A stretch of 64,000 nucleotides of DNA from assembly GCA_963834515.1 (NCBI GenBank), contig CAWICB010000003.1:620001-684000 (forward strand), in the 5' to 3' direction. Shown here piece after piece: positions 53,169 to 61,349 of the stretch (positions within the stretch are counted from its first letter, which is position 1; every line of letters begins with the position of its first letter). The DNA is from RYN-230 sp963834515 (GTDB taxonomy: Bacteria; Actinomycetota; Actinomycetes; Streptosporangiales; Streptosporangiaceae). The notes under the pieces were generated by a model. The model was not told where the DNA came from, made no database searches, and saw nothing but the letters and a program-made list of their open reading frames with translations. A program made the translations under genes and the position numbers.

Positions 53169-54114
53169 GACCCTTACCCAGCTCAATGCGTTCGTCCTGG
53201 TGGCCAGGCTGGGCTCGGTCACGTCGGCGGCCAGCGCGCTCGGGGTCAGCGAGTCCGCGGTGTCCCAGGCGCTCACCGCGCTCCGCCAGCACCTCGGCGA
53301 CCAGCTGGTCAGCCGGGGGCCGAGCGGCATGACGCTGACCCCGGGCGGATCCCGGCTGCTGGCCACCGCGTCGCAGATCGTGGTGCTCGGGGCCGAGGCG
53401 CACGCCGCGGTCCGGGCCGCCCAGGGCGCGCCGGAGCAGCTCCGGGTAGTAGCTACCTCAACCCTGGCCGAGTTCGTGGTCAGCCCGCTGATGGAGGCGT
53501 TCACCCGCCGGTTCGCCGGCGCGCTGGAGGTGTCGGCCGGGGTGGCGGTGAGCAACGAGATGGGCGTGCTGGTGGCCAACCGGCTGGCCGACGTGGCCAT
53601 CGGGCCCGAAGTGGGCAGCGACCCGGCGCTGCCCGTGGTCAGCGAGCCGGTGTTCCGCTACCGCCTGGTGGTGGTCACCGCCGCGCAGCCCCGGCTGCAC
53701 GGCGCCCCGCATCAGTGGCGCTGGCTGGTCAACCCGTCCGGCACCGACCCGGGCAGCGACACCGGGCAGCTGCTGGCCTCGCTCCGGGTGCCGGACAGCA
53801 TGATCCGGGTGTTCCCCAACCAGACCGCGGCCTGGTCGGCCGCGGCGGACGGGGCCGGGGTGGCCCCGGCCGTCGAGCACCTGGTCGCCCAGCAGCTGCG
53901 CCGCGGCGAGCTGTCCCTGGTCGATGTGCCCGGCGCCCCGGTCAGCGCGTGCTGGCACGCGACCCTGCTGGAACGCCAGCACCGCAGCACGGCGGCCAGC
54001 TCGCTGCGCCGGTTCCTGGGCACCACGGAAGCCATGCAGCTGATGCGCTCGCCCGCGGCCGGCGTGCCGCCGTCCCGGTTCCGGCCGCCGGTGTACGTCA
54101 CGATCTGGAGCTAA
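53167..54114 (+). CDS. LysR-family transcriptional regulator
   Basis: The 315-residue protein has an N-terminal winged helix-turn-helix (FVLVARLGSVTSAASALGVS, then ESAVSQALTALRQHLGDQLV; residues 9-48) and a type 2 periplasmic-binding-like effector domain. It reads divergently from coxM with 73 bases between, the usual arrangement in which a LysR regulator controls the adjacent operon and itself. It may therefore respond to CO, a metal or a related signal and govern one or both cox loci; that is inference. The ATG start at 53167 lies within the candidate operator. The C-terminal tail is long and proline-rich. Confidence 0.9.
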   Translation: MTLTQLNAFVLVARLGSVTSAASALGVSESAVSQALTALRQHLGDQLVSRGPSGMTLTPGGSRLLATASQIVVLGAEAHAAVRAAQGAPEQLRVVATSTLAEFVVSPLMEAFTRRFAGALEVSAGVAVSNEMGVLVANRLADVAIGPEVGSDPALPVVSEPVFRYRLVVVTAAQPRLHGAPHQWRWLVNPSGTDPGSDTGQLLASLRVPDSMIRVFPNQTAAWSAAADGAGVAPAVEHLVAQQLRRGELSLVDVPGAPVSACWHATLLERQHRSTAASSLRRFLGTTEAMQLMRSPAAGVPPSRFRPPVYVTIWS

Positions 54115-54129
54115 CCTGTCCGGACAGGT
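54114..54129. promoter_or_regulatory. Perfect 16-bp palindrome upstream of cox locus 2
   Basis: ACCTGTCCGGACAGGT is an exact palindrome immediately after the LysR stop codon and 100 bases before the next gene. It has no loop and no T run, so it is not a terminator. It looks like an operator for a dimeric regulator acting on the small gene and cox locus 2. Confidence 0.5.
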
Positions 54130-54230
54130 GAGTTAAGTATCCCCTTATTCGACGGTTGCAGGACGGCCGCGACCGGGCCGATCATGTCCGACAAGTCACT
54201 CCCAGCTGACCCACGCAAGGGAGCGTGCAC

Positions 54231-54464
54231 ATGCGGATAGAGTCCGACGGGCACAGCCGGGGCAACCCCCGGCTGTTCGAACTCGTCGAGCACACCCCGA
54301 AGACCGGGAAGAGCCCCACCGTCTGGGCCTGGCCCGAGCTGATGGACTATCTCAAGATCGCTGGCCAGCCGGTCGCCGGGCCCTGGCCGCCGCACCAGGA
54401 GCCACGGCCAGACCCCACCGAGGACACGCTGCCGGTGGCCGTGCCGGACCCGGAATCGGACTAG
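54231..54464 (+). CDS. Small acidic protein leading the locus 2 operon
   Basis: The 77-residue protein starts at ATG 54231, seven bases after GGGAG. It begins MRIESDGHSRGNPRLFELVE and has a Trp/Pro segment (SPTVWAWPELMDYLKIAGQP) and an acidic Pro-rich tail. No family is recognised. It ends six bases before coxM, so it belongs to the locus 2 transcript and may be an accessory factor or simply a co-opted leader. The GTG at 54225 is an alternative start. Confidence 0.6.
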   Translation: MRIESDGHSRGNPRLFELVEHTPKTGKSPTVWAWPELMDYLKIAGQPVAGPWPPHQEPRPDPTEDTLPVAVPDPESD

Positions 54465-54469
54465 CCGCG

Positions 54470-55342
54470 ATGTACCCTTCCCGGTTCCGCTACGAGGCCC
54501 CCCGGTCGCTGAACGAGGCCATCACCCTGCTGCACGACGGCGGGGACTACGCGAAGGTGCTGGCCGGCGGGCAGAGCCTGGTCCCGCTGATGAAGCTGCG
54601 TTTCGCCGCGCCCGACCTGGTGGTGGACATCAACAACGTGCCCGGGCTGGACTACCACCAGGCCGACCCGGACGGCACGCTGCGCATCGGCGCGCTGTGC
54701 CGGCACGCCGACCTGGAACGCTCGGCGCTGCTCAAGAGCAGCCAGCCGACCATGGCCGCCGCCGCGCCGCTGATCGCCGACCCCATCGTGCGCACCCGGG
54801 GCACCCTGGTCGGCTCGCTGTGCCACGCCGACCCGCAGGGCGACTGGGCGTCGGTGGTGACCGCGCTCGGCGGCTCGGTGATCGCGCTGGGCCCGGCCGG
54901 GCGGCGCACCATCCCGCTGGCTGACTTCGTCACCGGGCCGTTCGAGAACGTGCTCGAGCCGGACGAGATCGCGGTCGAGGCGGTCATCCCGCCGGCCCGG
55001 GGCGAGCGTTCGGGCGGATATCTGAAGCTGGAACGGAGGGTCGGCGACTTCGCCACCGTCGGCGTGGCGGTGGCCGTGGAGACCAGCGGGGCCGTGGTGA
55101 CCCGGGCCGGCATCGGGCTGACCGGGGTGGGCGGGTCGACCATCGCAGCCCGCGAGGCCGCGGCCGCGCTCACCGGGCAGCCGCTCACCGCCGAGTCCAT
55201 CGGGCAGGCCGCGGACCTGGCCGCGGCGGCGGCCCGGCCCCGGACCGACCACCGCGGCAGCGCGGAGTACAAGCGGCACATGGTGCGCACGTTCGTGGTC
55301 CGCATTCTCAGCCGCGGTGTGCCGGAGGAGAGGGCAGCCTGA
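54470..55342 (+). CDS. coxM: CO dehydrogenase medium (FAD) subunit, locus 2
   Basis: The 290-residue FAD subunit has YAKVLAGGQSLVPLMKLRFA (about residues 24-43) and RGTLVGSLCHADPQGDWASV (about 108-127), the CoxM FAD loops. Its C-terminal domain ends HRGSAEYKRHMVRTFVVRIL. It is clearly distinct from the locus 1 CoxM (PQGDW against PSEDL). The ATG at 54470 lies six bases after the previous gene. coxS starts two bases after its end, giving tight coupling. Confidence 0.94.
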   Translation: MYPSRFRYEAPRSLNEAITLLHDGGDYAKVLAGGQSLVPLMKLRFAAPDLVVDINNVPGLDYHQADPDGTLRIGALCRHADLERSALLKSSQPTMAAAAPLIADPIVRTRGTLVGSLCHADPQGDWASVVTALGGSVIALGPAGRRTIPLADFVTGPFENVLEPDEIAVEAVIPPARGERSGGYLKLERRVGDFATVGVAVAVETSGAVVTRAGIGLTGVGGSTIAAREAAAALTGQPLTAESIGQAADLAAAAARPRTDHRGSAEYKRHMVRTFVVRILSRGVPEERAA

Positions 55343-55343
55343 C

Positions 55344-55877
55344 ATGACTGTTGTTTACGAGGACCACGGCGACGAGGCCGACGCGCAGGCCGCCGCGGTG
55401 CCGGTCCGCCGGATCAAGTTCACCATCAACGGCCAGAAGAAGATCGCCGAGGTCGAGCCCCGGCTGCTGCTGGCCCATCTGATCCGCCGCGGTCTCGGGC
55501 TGACCGGTACGCACATGGGATGCGACACCACCAACTGCGGCGCGTGCACCGTGCTGGTGGACGGCCGGCCGGTGAAGTCCTGCACCATGCTGGCCGTGCA
55601 GGCCGACGGGCACGAGATCAGCACGGTGGAAGGGCTGGCCGGGGCGGCCGAACTGCACCCGCTGCAGGAGGGCTTCAAGGAGGAGCACGGGCTGCAGTGC
55701 GGGTTCTGCACGCCGGGCATGATGATGGCGGCCAAGGCGCTGCTCGACGAGAACCCGGATCCCAGCGAGGAGGACATCCGCTGGGCGCTGTCCGGCAACC
55801 TGTGCCGGTGCACCGGCTACCAGAACATCGTGAAGTCGGTGCTGTGGGCGGCCGGCAAGCTGCGGGCGGAGGGCTGA
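55344..55877 (+). CDS. coxS: CO dehydrogenase small (iron-sulfur) subunit, locus 2
   Basis: The 177-residue subunit has both 2Fe-2S sites: GCDTTNCGACTVLVDGRPVK (about residues 55-74) with the following SC, and CGFCTPGMMMAAKALLDENP with LCRCTGYQNI (about 114-155). An N-terminal extension of about 25 residues precedes IKFTINGQKKIAEVEPRLLL and is absent from locus 1. The tail is short and ordinary (AAGKLRAEG). It starts two bases after coxM and ends three bases before coxL. Confidence 0.94.
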   Translation: MTVVYEDHGDEADAQAAAVPVRRIKFTINGQKKIAEVEPRLLLAHLIRRGLGLTGTHMGCDTTNCGACTVLVDGRPVKSCTMLAVQADGHEISTVEGLAGAAELHPLQEGFKEEHGLQCGFCTPGMMMAAKALLDENPDPSEEDIRWALSGNLCRCTGYQNIVKSVLWAAGKLRAEG

Positions 55878-55880
55878 GCA

Positions 55881-58272
55881 GTGTCACAGGCAGTCGACGA
55901 GATCAAGATCGGCGGGCTGGGCGCGAGCCGGAAGCGGGTCGAGGACAACCGGTTCATCCGGGGCAAGGGCAACTACACCGACGACATCACGCTGCCCGGC
56001 ATGCTGCACATGGAGATCCTGCGCAGCCCGCTGGCCCACGCCCGGATCAAGTCCATCGACGCCAGCCGGGCGTGGGACATCCCCGGTGTCCACCTGGTGC
56101 TCACCGGCGAGATGATGGCCACCCGCAACCTGGCCTGGATGCCGACGCTGTCCTACGACACGCAGGCCGTGCTGGCCACCGACAAGGTGCGGTTCCAGGG
56201 CCAGGAAGTGGCCTGCGTGATCGCGGACGACCCGTACATCGCCAAGGACGCCTGCGAGGCCATCGACGTTCGACTACGAGCCGCTGCCGGCCATCGTGAA
56301 CCCGGTCCAGGCCATGGCCGACGGCGCCCCGGTCATCCGGGACGACAAGGAGAACCAGGCCGACAACGTCATTTACGACTGGGAGGTCGGCGACGCGGCC
56401 GGCACCGAGGCCGCGTTCGCCGCGGCCGACGTGGTCTCGAAGCTGACGCTGCACTACCCGCGGTCGCACCCCTCGCCCATCGAGTGCTGCGGGTCGATCG
56501 CCGACTTCAACCGGGCCACCTCCAAGCTCACCGTGTACATGACCACCCAGGCGCCGCACATCATCCGGGCCGCGGTGGCGCTGGTGGCCGAGCTGCCCGA
56601 GCACATGATCCGGATCATCTCGCCCGACATCGGCGGCGGGTTCGGCAACAAGGTGCCGGTCTACCCCGGGTACGTGTGCTCGATCCTGGCCTCGATCCTG
56701 CTGGAACGGCCGGTCAAGTGGATCGAGGACAAGTCCGGGAACCTGATCTCCACCGGGTTCGCCCGGGACGTGTACCTGGACGGCGAGATGGCGCTGCGCC
56801 GGGACGGCAAGATCCTGGCCGTCCGGATGCACACCGACGCCGACCACGGCGCGTTCTTCTCCGACGCCCAGCCCAGCAAGTTCAAGATCGGCCTGATGCA
56901 CTCGGCGTTCGCCGCCTACGACATCCCGGTCGCGCACCTGACCGCGCGCGGCATGTACACCAACAAGGCCCCCGGCGGGGTGGCCTACCGGTGCTCGTTC
57001 CGGGTCACCGAGGCGATGTTCTTCCAGGAACGGATGATGCAGGCGGCCGCGGACGACCTGGGCCTGGACCAGGCCGAGTTCCGCCGGATGAACTTCGTGG
57101 CCGACGAGGACTTCCCGCACCGCACCCCGTTCGGCTTCCTGACCGACTCCGGGCAGTACGCCAAGTGCCTGGACGTGGGCCTGCGGGCCATCGGGTACGC
57201 GGACTTCCGCCGGCAGCAGCAGGAGGCCCGGGCCCGGGGACGGCTGCTCGGCCTGGGCATCTCCACCATGACCGAGCCGCTCGGCGCGGGCAACAGCCGG
57301 GAGTACGACATCCTCGGCATCAAGATGTTCGACTCAGCCGAGCTCAAGGTGCACATGACCGGCAAGGCCATCGTCCGCACCGGGGCCCGCGGCCAGGGCC
57401 AGGGGCACGAGACGACCTGGGCCCAGATCGTGGCGCACGAGCTGGGCATCCCGGCCGAGGACGTGGTCGTCGAGGAGGGCGACACCGACACCGCCCCGTT
57501 CGGCATGGGCACATACGCCTCGCGCAGCACGCCGGTCGCGGGCGCGGCGGTGGCCATGGTGGCCCGCAAGATCCGGGCCAAGGCCCGCCGGCTGGCCGCG
57601 CACCTGCTGGAGGTGTCCGAAGAGGACATCGAGTGGGAGCTGGGCCGGTTCTACGTGCGCAGCGCGCCGGACCGCGGGGTGACCATCCAGGAGTGCGCGA
57701 TGGCCGCGTACAGCAACATGCCGGACGGCATGGAACCCGGCCTGGAGAACACCGCTTTCTACGACCCGCCCAACCTGACCTGGCCGTTCGCCGTGTACAT
57801 CGTCACCGTCGAGGTGGACCCGGACACCGGGGTGTGGGACGTGCTGAACATGGTCGCGGTGGACGACTGCGGAGTGCGGATCAACCCGATGATCGTCGAA
57901 GGCCAGATCATGGGCGGGCTGACCGAGGCCTACGCCATGTCCAACATGCAGTTCATCACGTTCGACGCGGACGGCAACTGCGTCGGCTCGAACTACATGG
58001 ACTACCTGCTGCCCACGGCCTGGGAGACGCCCGGTTTCGAGCTGCACAGCGAGGTGGTCACGCCGTGCCCGCACCACCCGATCGGGGCCAAGGGCATCGG
58101 TGAGTGCGCCGCGGTCGGCGGGCCGGCCGCGTTCGTCAACGCGGTGCTCGACGCGCTGGGCGGGACCGGGGTGCGGAACATCGACATGCCGCTGCTGCCG
58201 GACCGGGTCTGGGAAGCGATCACCCAGCGGCACGACGTGTCCGGCGCGCCCCCCGTGCGGTCCGATGACTAG
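55881..58272 (+). CDS. coxL: Aerobic CO dehydrogenase large subunit, form I, locus 2, with a one-base frameshift
   Basis: The frame from GTG 55881 encodes the first 129 residues (GKGNYTDDITLPGMLHMEIL and on to DPYIAKDACEAID). One extra T at about 56269 then shifts the frame. Removing it gives DVDYEPLPAIVNPVQAMADG, and the remaining 660 residues run to 58272. The form I loop AYRCSFR is at 56983-57003, with SPDIGGGFGNKVPVYPGYVC upstream and GAKGIGECAAVGGP near the end; the usual GESA is GECA here. The corrected protein has about 797 residues, normal for CoxL. Everything else is intact and third-position GC is high, so sequencing error is likely. Confidence 0.88.
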
Positions 58273-59314
58273 CCCGGGGGGACCGGCCGAAGCCAGCCTG
58301 CCCGGGCTGGGCGTGCTGCAGGAGGCCGGCGAGCTGACCCGGCGCGGGCAGTCGTTCGCACTGGCCACCGTGGTGTGGCGGCAGGGCCCGTCGTCCGGGC
58401 AGCAGGGCGCCCGGGCGATCATCACCGAGTCCGGCGAGCTGCACGGCTGGATCGGCGGCGCGTGCGCCGAGCCAGTGGTGATCCGCGAGGCCCGCGAGGT
58501 GATCGCCGAGGGGGTGCCCCGGCTGCTGCTGCTCGGCGCGCCGGAGCAGTTCGGCAGCCGGGGTGACGCGCTGCCCGACGGGATGACGCTGGTGCCCATC
58601 TCCTGCCAGAGCGAGGGAGCGCTGGAGGTCTACATCGAGCCGGTGCTGCCCGCCCCGCACCTGGTCATCGTGGGCCGGTCGCCGATGGTGCACACGCTGG
58701 CGGGCCTGGCCCAGGCGCTGGGCTGGCGGGCCGCGGTGCGGGACGGCACCGAGTTCTCCGCCGCCGATGCGGACGAGGCCTCCATGGTCGTGGTGGCCAC
58801 CCAGGGTCACGGCGACGAGGAGGCGGTCGAGCAGGCGGCCGCCGCCCGGCCGGCCTACCTGGGCCTGGTCGGGTCGGCGCGGCGCGGCGCGGCGGTGCTC
58901 GGCTACCTGGCCGACCGGGGCGTGCCCCAGGACCAGCTGGACCGGGTCCGGGTCCCGGCCGGCCTGGACCTCGGGCGCACCACGCACCGGGAGATCGCGG
59001 TGGCCATCCTGGCCGAGCTGGTCCAGCTCCGCGCGTCCGGGGAACTGAAGATCGGCCGCGGAACCGGAATCCTCGCTGGCGAGGGGGGGCGCGCCGCAGG
59101 CGTGTCCCCGCCGGGCCAGGGGCTCGCGGGGGACTCCGGGGGGTCGTCCCCCGGGGTTGACAGAGTGTGCGGAATGACCGTGACGGCGGGCCCGGCGGCT
59201 CATCCCCTGTCACACGAAGGCGTTACGTACTACTTCTGCTCGGCCGGGTGCCGGCAGTCGTTCGAGCGTGACCCTGATGCCTACCTGACCTCGAAGACGG
59301 AGACCCGATGCTGA
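58265..59314 (+). CDS. XdhC/CoxF-type molybdenum maturation protein fused to a YHS domain
   Basis: From ATG 58265, overlapping the coxL end by eight bases, the protein has 349 residues. The XdhC N-terminal part carries FALATVVWRQGPSSGQQGAR (about 28-47) and GELHGWIGGACAEPVVIREA (about 58-77). The Rossmann half has HLVIVGRSPMVHTLAGLAQA and YLGLVGSARRGAAVLGYLAD. After a Gly/Pro-rich linker encoded by a REP-like repeat comes a YHS-type metal domain, VDRVCGMTVTAGPAAHPLSH, then TYYFCSAGCRQSFERDPDAY (about 302-343). XdhC proteins sulfurate or insert the molybdenum cofactor. The fused YHS cysteines could bind copper or another metal for the Mo-Cu site (inference). Confidence 0.88.
   Translation: MTSPGGPAEASLPGLGVLQEAGELTRRGQSFALATVVWRQGPSSGQQGARAIITESGELHGWIGGACAEPVVIREAREVIAEGVPRLLLLGAPEQFGSRGDALPDGMTLVPISCQSEGALEVYIEPVLPAPHLVIVGRSPMVHTLAGLAQALGWRAAVRDGTEFSAADADEASMVVVATQGHGDEEAVEQAAAARPAYLGLVGSARRGAAVLGYLADRGVPQDQLDRVRVPAGLDLGRTTHREIAVAILAELVQLRASGELKIGRGTGILAGEGGRAAGVSPPGQGLAGDSGGSSPGVDRVCGMTVTAGPAAHPLSHEGVTYYFCSAGCRQSFERDPDAYLTSKTETRC
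59060..59160 (+). repeat. REP-like GC-rich repeat encoding the XdhC-YHS linker
   Basis: It contains GGCGAGGGGGGGCGCGCCGC, GCAGGCGTG and GGGGGGTCGTCCCCCGGGG. It shares these blocks, in the same orientation, with 51660-51760 in coxS. Here it lies in frame between the XdhC and YHS domains and encodes the Gly/Pro-rich linker. Confidence 0.55.
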
Positions 59315-59895
59315 TCAGAAACGAGTTCGAGGTCGCCCAGCCGGTCGAGAAGGTCTGGGCGTTCTTCCAGGACATCCCGCAGGTCGCCGCGTGCCTGCCG
59401 GGCGCGGAGCTGACCGAGGACCTGGGCGACGGCAAGTACCAGGGCCGGGTCGCGGTGCGGATGGGCCCGGTGCGGCTGAACTTCGGCGGCACGGCCGAGA
59501 TCACCGAGCGCGACGAGGCGGCCAAGCGGCTCGTGATGCACGCCAGCGGCGCCGAGGCCAAGGGCCGCGGCCAGGCCAGCATGGACGTCACGGCCACGCT
59601 GGCCCGGTCCGGCCGGGGCACCAAGGTCGGTGTGGCGCAGGACCTGCAGCTGTCCGGGGCGGCCGCGCAGTACGGCCGGGGCATGATCTCGGACGTCACG
59701 TCGGTACTGATGCGGGACTTCTCGGCCAACATGCAGGACCGCATCGAGCGGGCCGAACGGGGCGAGTCGGCCGAGCAGATCGCCGCCGCGTCGGCCACCC
59801 CGGCGCGGGGCTTCACGCTCGGCCTGCGGGCCGCCCTCATGGCGCTGAACCGGGTCTTCCGCCGGTTCTTCGCCCCCTACCAGCCCACGAGCTGA
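59308..59895 (+). CDS. coxG: CoxG-type SRPBCC protein
   Basis: The 195-residue protein overlaps the xdhC end by seven bases. It has the CoxG SRPBCC (polyketide-cyclase-like) fold: MLIRNEFEVAQPVEKVWAFF, DIPQVAACLPGAELTEDLGD, then KYQGRVAVRMGPVRLNFGGT and a long last helix. A C-terminal amphipathic or basic tail of about 35 residues (ALMALNRVFRRFF) follows. CoxG is reported to help anchor CO dehydrogenase to the membrane in Oligotropha. It directly precedes five small membrane genes, which supports a docking role here. Confidence 0.9.
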   Translation: MLIRNEFEVAQPVEKVWAFFQDIPQVAACLPGAELTEDLGDGKYQGRVAVRMGPVRLNFGGTAEITERDEAAKRLVMHASGAEAKGRGQASMDVTATLARSGRGTKVGVAQDLQLSGAAAQYGRGMISDVTSVLMRDFSANMQDRIERAERGESAEQIAAASATPARGFTLGLRAALMALNRVFRRFFAPYQPTS

Positions 59896-59906
59896 GGAGA
59901 CGAACC

Positions 59907-60161
59907 ATGGTCTTGTGGTGGATCGGCAACGCGGTGCTGCTGCTCGTGGTGCTGCCGGTCGTGATCTTCCTGCTGAACCGGGTGCTGGCCGCGCTGGAGC
60001 GCATCCGCGGCGCCGCCGACAGCATCCTCGCCGGTGGCGGGGCGCTGGTCGGCGAGCTGCAGGGCGTCCCGGACGGCCTGGCCACCACCGACGCCACCGT
60101 GCACGAGGTGTCGGTGGGCGCGGTCCGGTACGCCGGCTCGGTCGCGAAACTTCTCGGGTGA
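59907..60161 (+). CDS. Small single-span membrane protein 1 after coxG
   Basis: The 84-residue protein starts at ATG 59907 with GAGGAGA upstream. It has one N-terminal span (IGNAVLLLVVLPVVIFLLNR) followed by an amphipathic helix (VLAALERIRGAADSILAGGG) and a short hydrophilic tail. It is 11 bases after coxG. No family is recognised. The span followed by a leucine-zipper-like helix is shared with the next four genes. Confidence 0.85.
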   Translation: MVLWWIGNAVLLLVVLPVVIFLLNRVLAALERIRGAADSILAGGGALVGELQGVPDGLATTDATVHEVSVGAVRYAGSVAKLLG

Positions 60162-60174
60162 AAGGGGCCAGCTC

Positions 60175-60402
60175 ATGCCAGCAGCTGCCTGGGCCACGAT
60201 CGTCATCGCGGCACTGATCATCGCCATCACCGCGATCGGCCTGCTCCGGGTGATCTTCCATCTGCGCGCGATCCGCGCCTCGCTGGCCGGTGTGACCGGC
60301 GGTGTGCAGGCCGTAGCCCAGCTGACCAGTACCGTTCCGGACCGGCTGACCTCGGTCAACGCGAGCCTCAAGCCGGTCCGCGACTTCTGCGAAACGGTGT
60401 GA
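60175..60402 (+). CDS. Small single-span membrane protein 2 after coxG
   Basis: The 75-residue protein starts at ATG 60175 (AAAGGGG upstream). Its N-terminal span ATIVIAALIIAITAIGLLRV is followed by IFHLRAIRASLAGVTGGVQA and VAQLTSTVPDRLTSVNASLK, a helical segment that could form a coiled coil. It ends RDFCETV, and its GTG-overlapping stop couples it to the next gene. No known family. Confidence 0.85.
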   Translation: MPAAAWATIVIAALIIAITAIGLLRVIFHLRAIRASLAGVTGGVQAVAQLTSTVPDRLTSVNASLKPVRDFCETV

Positions 60403-60686
60403 GGGACATGGCAGGACATGGCGTGGTCCTGGCCGCCGGCACCTCCACCACCGGCTGGGTGGTGGGCTACACGATCGGGATCGTGATCGTGCTGGTCGTG
60501 GTGGCCCTAGTGGTGCCGATCCTGGTGCTGGCGCGGCAGATCGGCAACGAGGCACCCAAGATCAACGACGCGCTGGCCCAGGCGGTGCACAACACCGCGC
60601 CGCTCGGGGCGCTGCGCACCACCATCGAGTACGCCACGGTCATCATCGGCGGGCTGCAGCGCGGCCGGGCCCGGCTGGGAGGCTGA
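60399..60686 (+). CDS. Small single-span membrane protein 3 after coxG
   Basis: The frame opens with GTG 60399, overlapping the previous stop (GTGA); ATG 60408 is the alternative. The 95-residue product has a central span, GYTIGIVIVLVVVALVVPIL, followed by VLARQIGNEAPKINDALAQA and a helical tail ending RGRARLGG. The stop is one base before the next ATG. Layout and size match its neighbours; no family is recognised. Confidence 0.83.
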   Translation: MRDMAGHGVVLAAGTSTTGWVVGYTIGIVIVLVVVALVVPILVLARQIGNEAPKINDALAQAVHNTAPLGALRTTIEYATVIIGGLQRGRARLGG

Positions 60687-60687
60687 C

Positions 60688-60978
60688 ATGCACACCGTGG
60701 CCATGTCCTCGACCGAGCACACGCTGTGGACCACCGCCATCATCCTCGGCTTCGTGGTCGTGGTGGCGGTCGCCGCCCTGCTCAGCCTGCTCGTCTACCT
60801 GGTGAAGATCATCGACCGGCGGGTCGTGCAGATCCAGGGCACGCTGCACGACGCGGCGGCCAACACCGCCAACACCGTGCTGATCCCGCAGGTCGCCGAC
60901 GGCGTCGAGGCGGTGCTCGCGGAGGGCCTGCAGCACCACCTGTTCCTCGGCCGGGTACTAGGGAAGGTGAAATCTTGA
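60688..60978 (+). CDS. Small single-span membrane protein 4 after coxG
   Basis: The 96-residue protein starts at ATG 60688 with GGGAGG upstream. The span TAIILGFVVVVAVAALLSLL is followed by VYLVKIIDRRVVQIQGTLHD, AAANTANTVLIPQVADGVEA and an amphipathic end (EGLQHHLFLGRVLGKVKS). Its stop overlaps the TTG start of the fifth gene. No known family. The I-D-R-R-V and helical pattern recalls proteins 2 and 5. Confidence 0.83.
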   Translation: MHTVAMSSTEHTLWTTAIILGFVVVVAVAALLSLLVYLVKIIDRRVVQIQGTLHDAAANTANTVLIPQVADGVEAVLAEGLQHHLFLGRVLGKVKS

Positions 60979-61349
60979 CTGCGCTGGTGGTCTGGACAGT
61001 CATCGTCATCGCGCTGCTCATCGCGGGGCTGGCGTTCTTCCTGTACTGGGTGGGCACGCTGCTGACCCGGATCGCCGGGAACCTGGAGGAGGCGTTCGGG
61101 ACCGCGGCCACCATCGTGGGCCACGCCAAGCTGATCGGGCCCGGGGTAGAGCACATCAACCAGACCGGCGGTGTGGTGGCCGGCGCGCTGCCACTGCTGT
61201 ACGGGATGGCCGAGGAGATCGTGGCCGACGTCACGTACACCCCGGCCGCGGCCGGGGCGGCCGCCGCCGTGCCGGAGCCGGCCCGGCCCGCGTCGGGCCG
61301 CCGCCGGTCCCGGCTGCACGACGCGGTCGGCTACGCCCCGCAGCCTTAG
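60975..61349 (+). CDS. Small single-span membrane protein 5 after coxG
   Basis: The start is TTG 60975 with GGAAGG seven bases upstream, overlapping the previous stop (TTGA). The 124-residue protein has the span VVWTVIVIALLIAGLAFFLY and then WVGTLLTRIAGNLEEAFGTA. A second hydrophobic patch (GGVVAGALPLLYGMAEEIVA) and an Ala/Pro-rich basic tail ending DAVGYAPQP follow. Its TAG stop overlaps, by the four bases TTAG (61346-61349), the TAA stop of the convergent gene. It is the longest of the five. Confidence 0.83.
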   Translation: MTALVVWTVIVIALLIAGLAFFLYWVGTLLTRIAGNLEEAFGTAATIVGHAKLIGPGVEHINQTGGVVAGALPLLYGMAEEIVADVTYTPAAAGAAAAVPEPARPASGRRRSRLHDAVGYAPQP

